A DNA stretch of 64,000 nucleotides, taken from Branchiostoma floridae (lineage: Eukaryota > Chordata > Leptocardii > Amphioxiformes > Branchiostomatidae). The translations under genes were made by a program, and so were the position numbers. The DNA lies in NCBI RefSeq assembly GCF_000003815.2, contig NC_049982.1:27343944-27407943 (forward strand), read 5' to 3'. Each line of letters starts with the position of its first letter. The stretch's first letter is position 1. The notes beneath the pieces were generated by a model. The model saw only the letters and a list, made by a program, of their open reading frames with translations, ran no database searches and had not been told where the DNA came from. This document shows positions 63,839-64,000 of this stretch, one piece after another.

Positions 63839-64000
63839 TAGAGTAGTAGTAGTAGACTGGTTTGTAAAGCAAGCGTATATACGCATAACAGGCCTCCAAG
63901 CAGTCTGGGAGGCTGAATTGCTAGTCTCTACCAGACTCCGGATCGCTGGAAAAATCGTAGAAATGGAACAAATAGAGGAGTAAGCCGGCCAGAGGAATAT

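Overview
The window looks like chromosomal DNA of an invertebrate chordate, most likely a lancelet (Branchiostoma). The host genes are intron-rich, with GT-AG phase-1 exons carrying EGF and C-type lectin domains. There is a tandemly duplicated nucleotidyltransferase/TPR gene family, a Shaker-type K+ channel in one exon, tRNA-derived SINEs, and many small fold-back elements. This assignment is an inference from gene style, not a database match. There are two assembly gaps, at 12797-13078 and 25100-25335.

Left half (1-33850): a tandem array of a host gene encoding divergent TPRs, a GlnD/DUF294-like nucleotidyltransferase domain and about twelve 44-residue TPRs. Gene A (exons at 5622-6296, 6657-6772, 6884-6934, 7882-7988 and 8267-11445) and gene B (25071-25823, 26210-26325, 26437-26487, 27217-27323 and 27996-31145) share exon structure exactly. 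The same 3' flank appears three times (1-1585, 21828-23007, 32270-33845), so an earlier copy probably lies just left of the window. A 5'-truncated LINE (1971-5002) with a 15-bp target duplication lies upstream of gene A. Two CACTA-like transposons (11422-15488 and 15734-20692), each with a 3-bp target duplication and palindrome-bearing satellite DNA, split the end of gene A's last exon. Gene B carries a one-base frameshift.

Middle (33850-38037): a 198-bp MITE with a 9-bp target duplication, short tandem duplications, a single-exon Kv1-like channel on the minus strand, and a fold-back element abutting the next block.

38038-54461: a nearly intact 16.4-kb Polinton/Maverick (adintovirus-like) element bounded by imperfect terminal inverted repeats made of short subrepeats. 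Rightward genes: a frameshifted Bcl-2-like gene, a tandem-PC4-domain protein, chromodomain integrase, penton-like minor capsid protein, a basic pX-like protein, major capsid protein, adenain-like protease and, at the right end, a ribonucleotide reductase small subunit. Leftward genes: protein-primed DNA polymerase B with N-terminal C2H2 fingers, packaging ATPase, and two Polinton-type structural/unknown proteins. The capsid genes are packed with 2-nt stop-to-start gaps. The PC4 and RNR genes share an octamer/CCAAT/TATA promoter layout, and four contiguous p53-like decamers lie upstream of the PC4 gene. Together the cargo suggests an element that replicates by protein priming, packages DNA, enlarges the dNTP pool and once blocked apoptosis.

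Right end (54462-64000): a microsatellite, then a nine-exon minus-strand gene (63406 down to 56943, 442 codons, all introns phase 1) for a secreted protein with a signal peptide, an unnamed Cys-rich domain, four EGF modules and one C-type lectin domain. Several fold-back elements and a SINE lie in its introns.
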